Source: CAWDMN01 sp963803155
GTDB taxonomy: Bacteria; Acidobacteriota; Terriglobia; Versatilivoradales; Versatilivoraceae
Direction: 5' to 3'
Assembly: GCA_963803155.1 (NCBI GenBank)
Contig: CAWDMN010000077.1
Location: 1 to 55,747, forward strand
DNA length: 55,747 bases
The notes under the pieces are model-generated. The model was not told where the DNA came from and made no database searches. It saw nothing but the letters and a program-made list of their open reading frames with translations. Below are positions 1 through 8,512 of this stretch, one piece after another. Every line of letters begins with the position of its first letter. Within the stretch, counting starts at the first letter, position 1. The position numbers and the translations under genes were made by a program.

Positions 1-1391
1 TCAAGCCCTTTTTTAGTTGAAAATGAGCATAAGCCTCAAGCGGCTGCTTGATCCGATTTTGGATGACTTTCCTTTTTCATGGCTTTGCGAAGGGCTTTTA
101 GATGACGAAAGCCTTTCACCTTTCTTAGCCCGGGCTCAATTTGCAGGAGCGACGTGGCTATCCAACGCTGGCGCTGATCGCTGTTCTTCCAGTAACTGAC
201 TCGATGCGTCAACCGCTCCAATTGCCGATTCACATTCTCAATGCAATTGGTGGTTTTAAAACTGGTGCCTAATTCTTCAAACAATCCCAAACGATGCAGA
301 GTCAGAGTCTCTTCTAACCCTTCTTTCAGGCTCTCCACCGCAGAACCATTGATCAATCGCAGCTCTTTAGCAATTCGCTCCAGGGCTTCTTTCGCCTTTT
401 CATAACTGGGTTGCTGATAAGCCGTCTGCATTTTCTGCCGGAATCGTTTTGCTTGTTCCCGGCTCAAATAACTGACTACATTTTCCCGCTTGTGCCATTG
501 GCATCTTTGAATCAAGGCTTTCTCCGCCAGGCTCGCCTTGATCCCTTTATACAGCCCTTTGGCTCCGTCGATAATGAAGAGAATCTCCTGTTCGGTTCTT
601 AACCCTCGATCCAGCAGTCGCTGGATAAAATCCTGAGCCACTCGTTGATTTTCTGTGCTGGCTTCTACAAATCCCAATAGGATCTTTTTACCCTCGAGCG
701 TAATCCCCAAAGCCACGATCATATCGGTTTCTGCTAACCGCTTCCCATCGATAAAGATCGCCACAAGATCGTGCTGGCTCAAATCCCGATTCAAAAAAGT
801 TTCCAACTTCCGAGCCGTGGTTCGAATGAAGTGTCGCGACACACTGCTCTTTTTGATCCCAAACGTCTCGGGCACACAGAGAGCCGCCTGTTCATATTGC
901 CTCTGGCTGATCCCACAGATCAGTCGATTCAGGACCTGATGGTCCAACACCTTCGTTTTTCGAAAAGCTTGATAACTCTCCAGAGGCACTTCTTGGCGCA
1001 CCGCTACATTTCGTACTCGCGGCACTTCGACTCTGACTTTCTGATCTCCCAGGTAGACTGATCCTGGATTTCTTCCCCAGCGTCGATTCTCCGGACTCCG
1101 GCTGGCTCCGCGGCCAACCAGCTGTTCCACCTCTTTCTGTAATTCTTCTTCCACTGCTTTCAAGCCTAGAGGGATCAACATCTGGATCAGTTCAAACCGA
1201 CTGTCCAAAGTCCTAACTTCTTCTTGGATTTGTTGTCTCTTTTTTCTTCTCTCTTTGCCCTTGCTTCTTTTTCCGGCTCCAATTACTCTCTGTCCCATGC
1301 ATGATCTCCTTAATCTCAGTGTCTTACTTGCCGGTAAAACACCTCTGTTTTAAGTGAGGTCATGCTCCTTTTTCAACTAAGTTTAGGACTT
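1..1391 (-). mobile_element. IS256-family insertion sequence, left end at the window edge
   Basis: One transposase gene lies between imperfect terminal inverted repeats. The left copy (about 13-30) reads TTAGTTGAAAATGAGCAT. The right copy (about 1362-1380) is its near-complement, ATGCTCCTTTTTCAACTAA. Weaker similarity extends outward to about 1391 on the right and to about position 1 on the left. The left boundary may lie just outside the window, so no target-site duplication can be checked. Confidence 0.85.
36..1298 (-). CDS. IS256-family (mutator-type) transposase
   Basis: A 420-residue DDE transposase that would excise and insert the surrounding element. Catalytic residues fit the IS256 pattern: D184 in AIFIDGKR, D244 in FIIDGAKG and E354 in NCIENVNRQL, with the family C/D-x2-H motif at C266-H269 (RCQWHKREN) between the second Asp and the Glu. 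The N-terminal 30 residues are very basic (GKRSKGKERRKKRQQ), suiting DNA binding. Length is normal for the family and the frame is open throughout, so the copy looks intact and possibly active. It is the only gene between the terminal inverted repeats. The start ATG at 1296-1298 lies about 65 bp inside the right inverted repeat. Confidence 0.95.
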   Translation of the reverse strand: MGQRVIGAGKRSKGKERRKKRQQIQEEVRTLDSRFELIQMLIPLGLKAVEEELQKEVEQLVGRGASRSPENRRWGRNPGSVYLGDQKVRVEVPRVRNVAVRQEVPLESYQAFRKTKVLDHQVLNRLICGISQRQYEQAALCVPETFGIKKSSVSRHFIRTTARKLETFLNRDLSQHDLVAIFIDGKRLAETDMIVALGITLEGKKILLGFVEASTENQRVAQDFIQRLLDRGLRTEQEILFIIDGAKGLYKGIKASLAEKALIQRCQWHKRENVVSYLSREQAKRFRQKMQTAYQQPSYEKAKEALERIAKELRLINGSAVESLKEGLEETLTLHRLGLFEELGTSFKTTNCIENVNRQLERLTHRVSYWKNSDQRQRWIATSLLQIEPGLRKVKGFRHLKALRKAMKKESHPKSDQAAA

Positions 1392-1416
1392 TCCCGCAGG
1401 TACTTGGCCCCTTGGA

Positions 1417-1534
1417 TAGTGCCTAAGAATTTAAGTATTTTGGCCTACTAGCGTTGATTCTTGTCTTTCTCTGGTGTGAGGAATTTATTGTCGTTTAACC
1501 ACAAGGATTCTAAAATTCTTAGAACTGGCACTAT
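1417..1534. repeat. 118-bp inverted-repeat element beside the IS
   Basis: The outer ends are imperfect inverted repeats: ATAGTGCCTAAGAATTT at the left and AAATTCTTAGAACTGGCACTAT-type sequence at the right, sharing ATAGTGCC and (C)TAAGAATTT. The element has no coding capacity and fills most of the gap between the insertion sequence and the next gene. It could be a miniature element or a large hairpin in the leader of the downstream glycosidase. Confidence 0.5.
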
Positions 1535-1605
1535 GTTTTTATTCTTGGCTGCGGGCGGGGCGGTTTGGATTCCAGAGACTTAAAAACCATAATAGGATAA
1601 ATATC

Positions 1606-4440
1606 ATGAAACAGAAGAATGTTCGATTGAGCTGCTGCCTCGCTGGCGCCCTGTGTTTCGGGCAAACCATGAATGCCAGTCCGATTGCCAAGCATCCGGA
1701 CAATCCACATTATTTCATCTACAAAGGGAAGCCGCTGGTGTTGATTACCACGGACCACCACTATGGCGCCGTCATCAACCTGGATTTTGACTATGTCCCA
1801 TTTCTGGATCGACTGCACGAATATGGCATGAACCTCACCCGCATCTATCCAGGCGCGTACGTGGAAATGAAAGACCAGTATACCAAAGGCAACCCGGAGG
1901 GGCCTTCCCCCAGCCGATATATCTTGCCCTGGAAGAAATCGACGATCTCGGGGGCCGACGCCAACCTGGGTGTCTACAAATACGACCTGGAGTCGTGGGA
2001 TGAGGAATATTTCAATCGTCTCAAAGACTTTGTCAAACAGGCGTCCCTGCGGGACATAATTGTGGAAGTCGCCTTCTTCAACGGAATGTACGACGACCGG
2101 TGGAAGGCTCAAGCGATCTACCATGCCAATAATATCCAGGGTATCGGAACGTGCGAGTTTCAACAGTTCACCACCGGTGCCGACAAGGCCCTGACGGAGG
2201 TCCAGCTTAAGTACGTCAAGAAGGTCGCTTCGGAGTTGAAGGAGTTCGACAATCTGATCTATGACATATCCGACGAACCGGAGATGCAGAAGCAGGAGTC
2301 ATGGGCCTGGAACAGCGCCATGCTGGACGGCCTGATCAGCGTCGACCACAACAGGCATTTGTATGGCGAAACCGCCAATAGCGCCTCCCCGGATTTTACC
2401 AAGGATCCGCGCACGTCATGGATCCCCACCGAATATATTTCTCCCATGGAAAAGACGCTGGACGACAATTACGGGAGCGCCAAGCCGATCGTGAATGTCG
2501 AAACCGGTTATTATCCTTTCTGGTATGCGCATCCGGTCGAAGAGACCCGCACCGAAGGATGGTACGGCATGTTGGGAGGCCTGGCCGGGCTGATCCATCT
2601 CAACGGCGATTTTTCCACCTTCAATTCCTCTGCCAAAGGAACCAGCACAGAAACAGAAATCCTGCCCCAGAAGCGAGTGCTGCTGCAATTCATGCACAGC
2701 CTCGATTTTGTGAAAATGACCAAGTTCACGGGATTTCAAGTGACGAGTTCCGGGGCGCTGGCCAGGGCGATCGCCGAACCGGGGAAGCAATACGCCGTTT
2801 ATCTTTTTCATGGAAGCAGAAAGTGGGATGATTGGCCGCAGGGATCCACCTCCAGCCGTTTCAACGCTGATTTGAATTGGTTTACGGACTCGCTGTCCAT
2901 AAATGTCCCACCGGGAACCTACAGGATCGAATGGATCAATCCGGCCTCGGGCGCCTTGATCGACGCGAGTTCCCGGCAGTGCCCGGGAGGCAATTGCGTT
3001 CTTCAAACACCCCGCTATTATGTGGACATTGCTTTGAGAATGCGGCGCCTGCCGGATTCCACGGCTCAGACTGGAGCAACCATCGCCATCAACGGGGCAA
3101 CCACCCATCAAACCATCGATGGCTTTGGAGTAAACGTCAACACCACGTGGTGGGACAACGGGGTGTACGAGAACACCGACAAAGTGAAACCCGCAATTGA
3201 CATGCTCATCAATGATCTCGGCGCAGCTAAATTTCGTGCGGTTATCGAAGAGATGGACTGGGAAGCCGTCAATGATGACGCCGATCCCAACCACTTCAAC
3301 TGGTCATATTATAATGGCGTCTTCACCACCCCCAAGTTCCAAGGCGTGTGGAATACTTTGCGCTATCTGAATCAGAAAGGGATCAAAGACCGCCTGGTGA
3401 TCAGCTTTATGGGGACTGCGCCCAGCTGGATGGGTTCCAATTATGCTATCAGCACAAGCATGGAGGATGAATTCGTCGAGACGATTGCCGCGCTGCTCTA
3501 TTATGCCCGGCACACGGCCGGCATTCAATTTACCCTGGTATCCCCGATGAATGAAACGGAGCAGGTTCTGAAAGAATGGTACGAAGGTCCGAATATGCCG
3601 GATGCGGTTCAATTTGCCCGTGTGTTGAAGAAGCTCGCCCTAAAACTCGACGCCATCGGCATGAACGACATCCGTTTTATCGCACCCGACGCTGCTTCGG
3701 AAACCTTTTTCCAATCGTTACTATCCGAAATGGTGAAAGACCCTGTCGTCATGTCCAAGTTATTCTGCTGGGGGATCCATAATTACGGAAATGACTCAGG
3801 GGGATATAACCACTTCATCAGTAGCTTTGCAAGTCAGAACAAATCCTATTGGGTGACCGAAACTTGTGGTATTGCGAATCTGTTCGGCCAGCTCGACGAC
3901 AATCCCAAGGCATTTATTTTTTGGGATGGATTTGACAGTGTCTACCAGCATGCCATTCGTCATGATCGCAGTTTGAACACTCCCCCCAACGACTGGTGCT
4001 TCTGGGTGAAGACTGATGAAGGTAAGCCTTTAATTGCATATGATTCGACAATGAAAAGTTGGACGCCACGGAAGCAGTTCTATGAACATGCCCAACTCTT
4101 CAAGTATATCGCTCCTGGCGCCGTGCGGATTGGCGCAACGGCCGACAACGGCAGCCTGGCCGTGTACGCCTTTCGCAATCCGAATGGGAATGTGGTGATC
4201 GTTGGCCGTAATGCCGGCAGCGGCGCTATCGTCGTAAATGGGGCTCTTTCATCCATCCATGTCTCCCCCACACTGAGCTTCACCTATACCACACCAACCG
4301 AGAATCTGGTGAAAGGTACAGCCGTGGCGGTGAATCACCGCGGAGCATTCTCGGTGACTGTTCCGGCCAACTGTGTCTTCACGCTCTCCAGTGGTCAAAG
4401 TGGTACGTCTTCACCACAAAACCTCAGCAGGCTAAAATAA
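1606..4440 (+). CDS. exported bimodular glycoside hydrolase: GH5-like + GH30-like
   Basis: A 944-residue exported protein (signal-like residues 1-23) made of two clan GH-A-type catalytic modules. Residues about 30-480 look like a GH5-like TIM barrel with a trailing beta domain. Candidate acid/base is E224 in YDISDEPEM and candidate nucleophile is E299 in VNVETGYY. Residues about 490-930 look GH30-like: they begin with the QTIDGFGVNVN motif, carry E650 in SPMNETE and E752 in YWVTETCG, and end in a beta-sandwich typical of GH30. A linker near residues 482-492 joins them. Such an enzyme would cut two linkages in one polysaccharide; the substrate cannot be read from sequence. It stands alone downstream of the IS, with AGGATA before the ATG. 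A fused pair of GH-A barrels is uncommon. Confidence 0.75.
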   Translation: MKQKNVRLSCCLAGALCFGQTMNASPIAKHPDNPHYFIYKGKPLVLITTDHHYGAVINLDFDYVPFLDRLHEYGMNLTRIYPGAYVEMKDQYTKGNPEGPSPSRYILPWKKSTISGADANLGVYKYDLESWDEEYFNRLKDFVKQASLRDIIVEVAFFNGMYDDRWKAQAIYHANNIQGIGTCEFQQFTTGADKALTEVQLKYVKKVASELKEFDNLIYDISDEPEMQKQESWAWNSAMLDGLISVDHNRHLYGETANSASPDFTKDPRTSWIPTEYISPMEKTLDDNYGSAKPIVNVETGYYPFWYAHPVEETRTEGWYGMLGGLAGLIHLNGDFSTFNSSAKGTSTETEILPQKRVLLQFMHSLDFVKMTKFTGFQVTSSGALARAIAEPGKQYAVYLFHGSRKWDDWPQGSTSSRFNADLNWFTDSLSINVPPGTYRIEWINPASGALIDASSRQCPGGNCVLQTPRYYVDIALRMRRLPDSTAQTGATIAINGATTHQTIDGFGVNVNTTWWDNGVYENTDKVKPAIDMLINDLGAAKFRAVIEEMDWEAVNDDADPNHFNWSYYNGVFTTPKFQGVWNTLRYLNQKGIKDRLVISFMGTAPSWMGSNYAISTSMEDEFVETIAALLYYARHTAGIQFTLVSPMNETEQVLKEWYEGPNMPDAVQFARVLKKLALKLDAIGMNDIRFIAPDAASETFFQSLLSEMVKDPVVMSKLFCWGIHNYGNDSGGYNHFISSFASQNKSYWVTETCGIANLFGQLDDNPKAFIFWDGFDSVYQHAIRHDRSLNTPPNDWCFWVKTDEGKPLIAYDSTMKSWTPRKQFYEHAQLFKYIAPGAVRIGATADNGSLAVYAFRNPNGNVVIVGRNAGSGAIVVNGALSSIHVSPTLSFTYTTPTENLVKGTAVAVNHRGAFSVTVPANCVFTLSSGQSGTSSPQNLSRLK

Positions 4441-4626
4441 CTCGAGTCGCTTGAAATACCTTGGATTTTGGCCTCGTCTTTGGTGATCAGAGATAGTCAG
4501 AAACAGCTGGGGCGGGAATGGCGCCTGGCAATTCCCTCAATTGGGATGATATTCTCCAGAGAATAGCACAATGATCCTAGTTGAATCCTGAAAGTAATAT
4601 CAATTGTGTTTCAAGAAAGGGATTCC

Positions 4627-5703
4627 ATGATAATAAAAAAATGGTTGTGTGTTGTGACGCTAGTGGTAGCGGTTGTCTTGGGACGTCCGGCCGCCGCGCA
4701 AGTGCAGACCGATGTGCCTCCGGTGATTTCCGGTGCGAAGCCCGTGACGGTGGAACACATCAAAATCCATGGACCATCCCTGGAAGGCAATTTGGAGAGG
4801 AATGCTGTGGACCGCGATGCAATTGTGTTTTTGCCCCCTAGCTATGCCAAGGAGAAATCCCGGCGCTACCCGGTAGTTTATGCCTTGCACGGTTATTCGA
4901 TCGGTGCGGAGCAGTGGACCCACGAAATACGGGTGCCGCAAACCATCGAAGGCGCCTTCGCCCAAGGATCCAGGGAGATGATTGTCGTGCTGCCCGATTC
5001 GAAGACGGTGCACAACGGTTCGATGTATTCGAGCTCGGTTACGACGGGAGATTTCGAACAATTTATTGCCCACGATGTGGTGGATTACATCGACAGGCAT
5101 TACCGGACGATTCCCAAACGACTGAGCCGTGGCTTGGTTGGCCACTCGATGGGCGGCTATGGGGCAACCCGCATCGGCATAAAGCATTCCGACATATTCG
5201 GCAGTCTATACATCATGAGCCCCTGTTGCTTATCACCCCGGCCGGCTGGACCCGCGAATCCGGAAATGGCAAAAGCCCTGGAATCGGTGAAGACGCCTGA
5301 AGATTCCGCCAAGCTGCCGTTCTTTCCCCGTGCCCAGCTGGCCACAGCCGCGGCATGGTCCCCCAATCCGCAAAATCCGCCGCTTTACCTTGATCTACCC
5401 ACCAAGGGCGGTTCACCGCAACCGGAAATCCTCGCGAAATGGACGGCGAATGCACCGCTGGCTTTCGTGGATCAGTACGTTAGAGCTCTCCGTCAATATC
5501 GAGCCATCGCGATCGATGTGGGTGACCAGGACGGTTTGCGAATCGATGCCGGCAAGCTGCATGATGTTCTTGAGCTATATAAAATTACGAATAGCTTTGA
5601 AGTATATCCAGGCACTCATACAAGCAAGGTGGCGGATCGTTTCCAGAATCATGTGATGACTTTTTTCAACCGAAATCTCATATTTGTGGCCGGTTCGCAG
5701 TAA
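4627..5703 (+). CDS. secreted esterase, CE1/esterase-D-like
   Basis: An alpha/beta-hydrolase of the putative esterase family, which includes feruloyl and acetyl-xylan esterases of CE1. The nucleophile elbow is GLVGHSMGGYG (Ser174 from this start). Asp in VGDQDGLRID and His in PGTHTSK complete a plausible triad, and YALHGYS fits the oxyanion-hole strand. Residues 1-25 form a signal peptide ending at AAAQ. The ATG at 4627 is preferred over an in-frame GTG at 4606 because AAGAAAGG sits directly upstream and the signal peptide then begins MIIKKW. It follows the bimodular glycosidase on the same strand and probably removes ester side groups from the same class of substrate; this pairing is inference. 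Confidence 0.85.
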   Translation: MIIKKWLCVVTLVVAVVLGRPAAAQVQTDVPPVISGAKPVTVEHIKIHGPSLEGNLERNAVDRDAIVFLPPSYAKEKSRRYPVVYALHGYSIGAEQWTHEIRVPQTIEGAFAQGSREMIVVLPDSKTVHNGSMYSSSVTTGDFEQFIAHDVVDYIDRHYRTIPKRLSRGLVGHSMGGYGATRIGIKHSDIFGSLYIMSPCCLSPRPAGPANPEMAKALESVKTPEDSAKLPFFPRAQLATAAAWSPNPQNPPLYLDLPTKGGSPQPEILAKWTANAPLAFVDQYVRALRQYRAIAIDVGDQDGLRIDAGKLHDVLELYKITNSFEVYPGTHTSKVADRFQNHVMTFFNRNLIFVAGSQ

Positions 5704-6232
5704 CTGCGGGGATGAATTAAGCTACCCCTGTTCAGATTTATCCTCTCGTCTAACGGTATTATCGCATTCTCCAGCAATGGTTGAAGGTACAGGGAGTGCT
5801 GGTATTCCCTGGCCCTGAGATTTCTCCCTTCGGTCGAATTGACAGAGCACATGGCCCTCTGGTGACGATTTTCCAGGGAATCGCCCTTGACGACATGCTG
5901 TCACAATCAGAGAATGGAAATTATAGAGTGAATTTTTATGACCATGGATTCGATTACGTGGGCGAGCCACGAGCACTAGGAAGGATGGATGGAGTCATAA
6001 ATTGGTAGCTGATTGCTGACAGCTGACAGCGCTCTATCCACTATCCATTCTTTCAAGACAAAAGGCAGATGACAAACGGCAGTCGAGAAACCGGAGTCCG
6101 TAGTTGGGAGTCTGGAGAAGAAAGATTGCGAAGGCATGCTTCTATTCACTATTCACTGTCCACCGACTTTCTTAGGATTCTATCTTTCACTATTCAATTT
6201 GTCATTTTATCCATCAAGCAAAGGACACTGAG
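5704..6232. other. 529-bp gap without a recognisable gene
   Basis: A 75-codon open frame exists at 5781-6008, but I recognise nothing in it. The second half holds short simple repeats of the kind GCTGATTGCTGACAGCTGACAGC (written here as a class, about 6007-6030), CTATCCACTATCC and CTATTCACTATTCACTG. These are decayed intergenic repeats rather than code. A purine-rich AAAGGA precedes the next gene. Confidence 0.5.
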
Positions 6233-8002
6233 ATGAACCATTTTCCCCCGTCATTGCTGGCACTGATGTTTGGAGCAAACTCCCTGCTGGCGGGTGCATC
6301 CTTGCCAGCCGGGTATTTCCACTTGATGGAAGCGGGTATTCAAAAAGTGCAACTCCGACTGGATTCCCAGTCTAACGCGGATCTTGCGACACTGGAATCA
6401 GCCCCCGGATGGAAGCACTTCCCCTATGCCATTCTTGCCCCGGCCGTGCTTTATGCCAAAAAGCATCCCGCCAATTCTCACTATCGGGATTCCCGGATGT
6501 TGGAGCTGGCGATTAAAATTGGGGATCTTCTGGCGTTGGAGAACGAGAAGGGGACGTTTGAACCTCGATTGGATAGCGATTGGGACGCAGGCCTGTGGCT
6601 GGAAACATATCTCGTGCTTGGACCGGAATTGGGAAATGAACGGCGATCCCGCTGGAAACGGGAAATTGAAAAGAATGTAGTCCGATTAGTGCCGGACTTG
6701 CAGGAACGAATGGATTTCCCCTGGTATAATTCGCCCTACATCGGGACTTCCCCCAATCATTATGCCTTTTGGGCAAGCTTGGTTTATCAGGCTGGATGCG
6801 TCTTTGGCCGACAGGATTGGCAAAAATTGGGAAGGCAGATTATGCAACGATATGCCACACTGGAACAGACCAGTGACGGATACTGGGGGGAACACAGCCG
6901 CTCTGGTCCCACCACCGGATACAATCACTTGACCTTTACGGCTCTAGCCACCTATTGGGAGTATAGTCACGATCCGGTGGTTTTGCCTGCTTTGCGCCGT
7001 GCCACCAGCTTTCACAAATATTATACCTATCCGGACGGAATTCCTGTTGAAGTCATCAATGACCGCAATCGCCATTGGGAGGTAAATACCTGGGGGCATT
7101 TTGGCTTTTCCCATTTCCCGGATGGACGGCGCCTGGCAGAATTCCTGACTGGATTTATTTCCGAAGATAAATTGGACATGTCTTCGCTGGGGCGTCTTTC
7201 CCAGGATGCTCTCTATTTTCATGAAGGGTCCCAAGAGCGGATCCCGCAAGATCAGCCTCGTTTTGTGCACCAGATGAATGTCCCGGCTGGAATTCGCAAA
7301 GATGGCCCATGGGTCTACTGTCTTTCCGGAATCATCAGCACTTCAGCCGTTGAGAACCAATTTTACCTGGACCGGCAAAGCCACTTCAGCGTCTTTCACG
7401 AAAAAACCGGTCTGATCATAACCGGCGCGAATTCTAAACACCAGCCGGAATTGGCCACCTTCTATGAGGACTTCTCCGGGCAGCTGCTCCATATGCCCCT
7501 AAGCAGCCGGCTGATCCTGCGCGAGCCGCAGGATCGTCTTTCCCTGGCATTTTCCACATTCTTCAGTGACCTGTTGGTGGCGGTTGATTCGTCGGATTCT
7601 ATGCATTTTGAATTCGATATTACGGGCAAAGGAACTCCCCCCCAAGAGGCGCGGTTGACGCTGCAATTGTGCCTGAAATCTGGAGAGCCTTTGGAATCTG
7701 GCGCTGGCCGAAAGGTCGTCCTGGGGAGCGAGCCGATAAATTGGGGTGCCGCAGAAATCGGAGGATGGATCCGTCATCGCGGCTGGGTGCTGAAAACGGA
7801 CGCTGACACCCGCCTGGTATGGCCGGTTTTCCCGTTTAATCCCTATAGAAATGCACCGGAAACCGGCTTGGAATGGGCCGTGGGCGCACTTTCTGTTCCG
7901 CTGAACCTCGTTAGCCAAGGTGAGGAAAAGTTTATCCGTCCCCATCAACAGAAAATTATTTTTCGCCTATCCGTTCCTTCATCCGGGAACAGCAGCCATT
8001 GA
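6233..8002 (+). CDS. exported alpha/alpha-toroid protein, polysaccharide-lyase-like
   Basis: A 589-residue exported protein (signal-like residues 1-22). The first two thirds are helical with repeated Trp/Tyr/His-rich motifs (FPWYNSPYIGTSPNHYAFW, TTGYNHLTFTALATYWEY, HWEVNTWGHFGFSHFPDG), like an (alpha/alpha)n toroid. The last third, from about residue 330, is strand-rich and could be an antiparallel beta-sandwich. That order resembles heparinase II/III-type and related polysaccharide lyases or toroid glycosidases, where Asn, Tyr and His in such motifs catalyse beta-elimination. I cannot assign a family and the catalytic residues are guesses. AAAGGACACTGAG precedes the ATG. It follows two carbohydrate-active genes on the same strand, consistent with a polysaccharide role. 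Confidence 0.5.
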   Translation: MNHFPPSLLALMFGANSLLAGASLPAGYFHLMEAGIQKVQLRLDSQSNADLATLESAPGWKHFPYAILAPAVLYAKKHPANSHYRDSRMLELAIKIGDLLALENEKGTFEPRLDSDWDAGLWLETYLVLGPELGNERRSRWKREIEKNVVRLVPDLQERMDFPWYNSPYIGTSPNHYAFWASLVYQAGCVFGRQDWQKLGRQIMQRYATLEQTSDGYWGEHSRSGPTTGYNHLTFTALATYWEYSHDPVVLPALRRATSFHKYYTYPDGIPVEVINDRNRHWEVNTWGHFGFSHFPDGRRLAEFLTGFISEDKLDMSSLGRLSQDALYFHEGSQERIPQDQPRFVHQMNVPAGIRKDGPWVYCLSGIISTSAVENQFYLDRQSHFSVFHEKTGLIITGANSKHQPELATFYEDFSGQLLHMPLSSRLILREPQDRLSLAFSTFFSDLLVAVDSSDSMHFEFDITGKGTPPQEARLTLQLCLKSGEPLESGAGRKVVLGSEPINWGAAEIGGWIRHRGWVLKTDADTRLVWPVFPFNPYRNAPETGLEWAVGALSVPLNLVSQGEEKFIRPHQQKIIFRLSVPSSGNSSH

Positions 8003-8512
8003 TGTTTTATTGCACTGATTTGATATATTTGTATTTGGGGTCACACCAAGACTTGTATTTGAAAGCATTGAAGTTCTTCGCAAAATGAATTGATATTTTG
8101 TCCTTAAAAGGCTTATTTTTGCCGCTGTAATGCCTGTTTAGGTTTTGATTCCTTCCATCCTAATAAGGCCAAGAGGCTATGGCACGAGCGCATCGCCATT
8201 ATTTGCCTGGCATGATCTGGCATCTGGCTCACCGCTGCCATGAGCGGAAATTTCTCCTCAAGTTTGCCTGTGACCGGCAGGTTTGGATTGGCTGAACAAT
8301 CCGGTGCCGCACTTGAAATGTTGAAAAGTTGGACCATGGGGGTCCCAATTAGTCATAGCTGGGTGGAAATCTAACGAACCATGGGCTGGGATCGACCTGA
8401 AGAAGGCAGGATAAAAAAACAGCTATTTGCTGTCAATTACAGGAATGATCGGCTACTGCCAAAAAATCCAATAGAAATCGGCCGAGTTTTTGTACCCTGC
8501 GCCGTGTTCCCT
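8003..8512. other. 510-bp gap between convergent genes; holds a transposase remnant
   Basis: The only interpretable content is the REP-type transposase fragment at 8179-8295. The rest has no open frame I can support and no clear terminator hairpin. Confidence 0.5.
8179..8295 (+). pseudogene. N-terminal remnant of a REP-associated tyrosine (Y1) transposase
   Basis: A 38-codon frame begins MARAHRHYLPGMIWHLAHR and continues CHERKFLLKF, then stops after WIG. This is the conserved N-terminus of the TnpA-REP / Y1_Tnp family, which normally runs over 150 residues and carries an HUH motif and a catalytic Tyr downstream; neither is present. AAGAGG sits just before the ATG. Sequence after the stop keeps only a few residues of similarity in another frame (WLNNPV), so the copy is dead. 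It lies between convergent genes. Confidence 0.7.

Noticed and set aside
2416..3294. 292-codon open frame antisense to the bimodular glycosidase
   Set aside because: It lies wholly within a well-supported gene with catalytic motifs on the other strand. No domain, signal or ribosome site was found; it is a by-product of codon bias.
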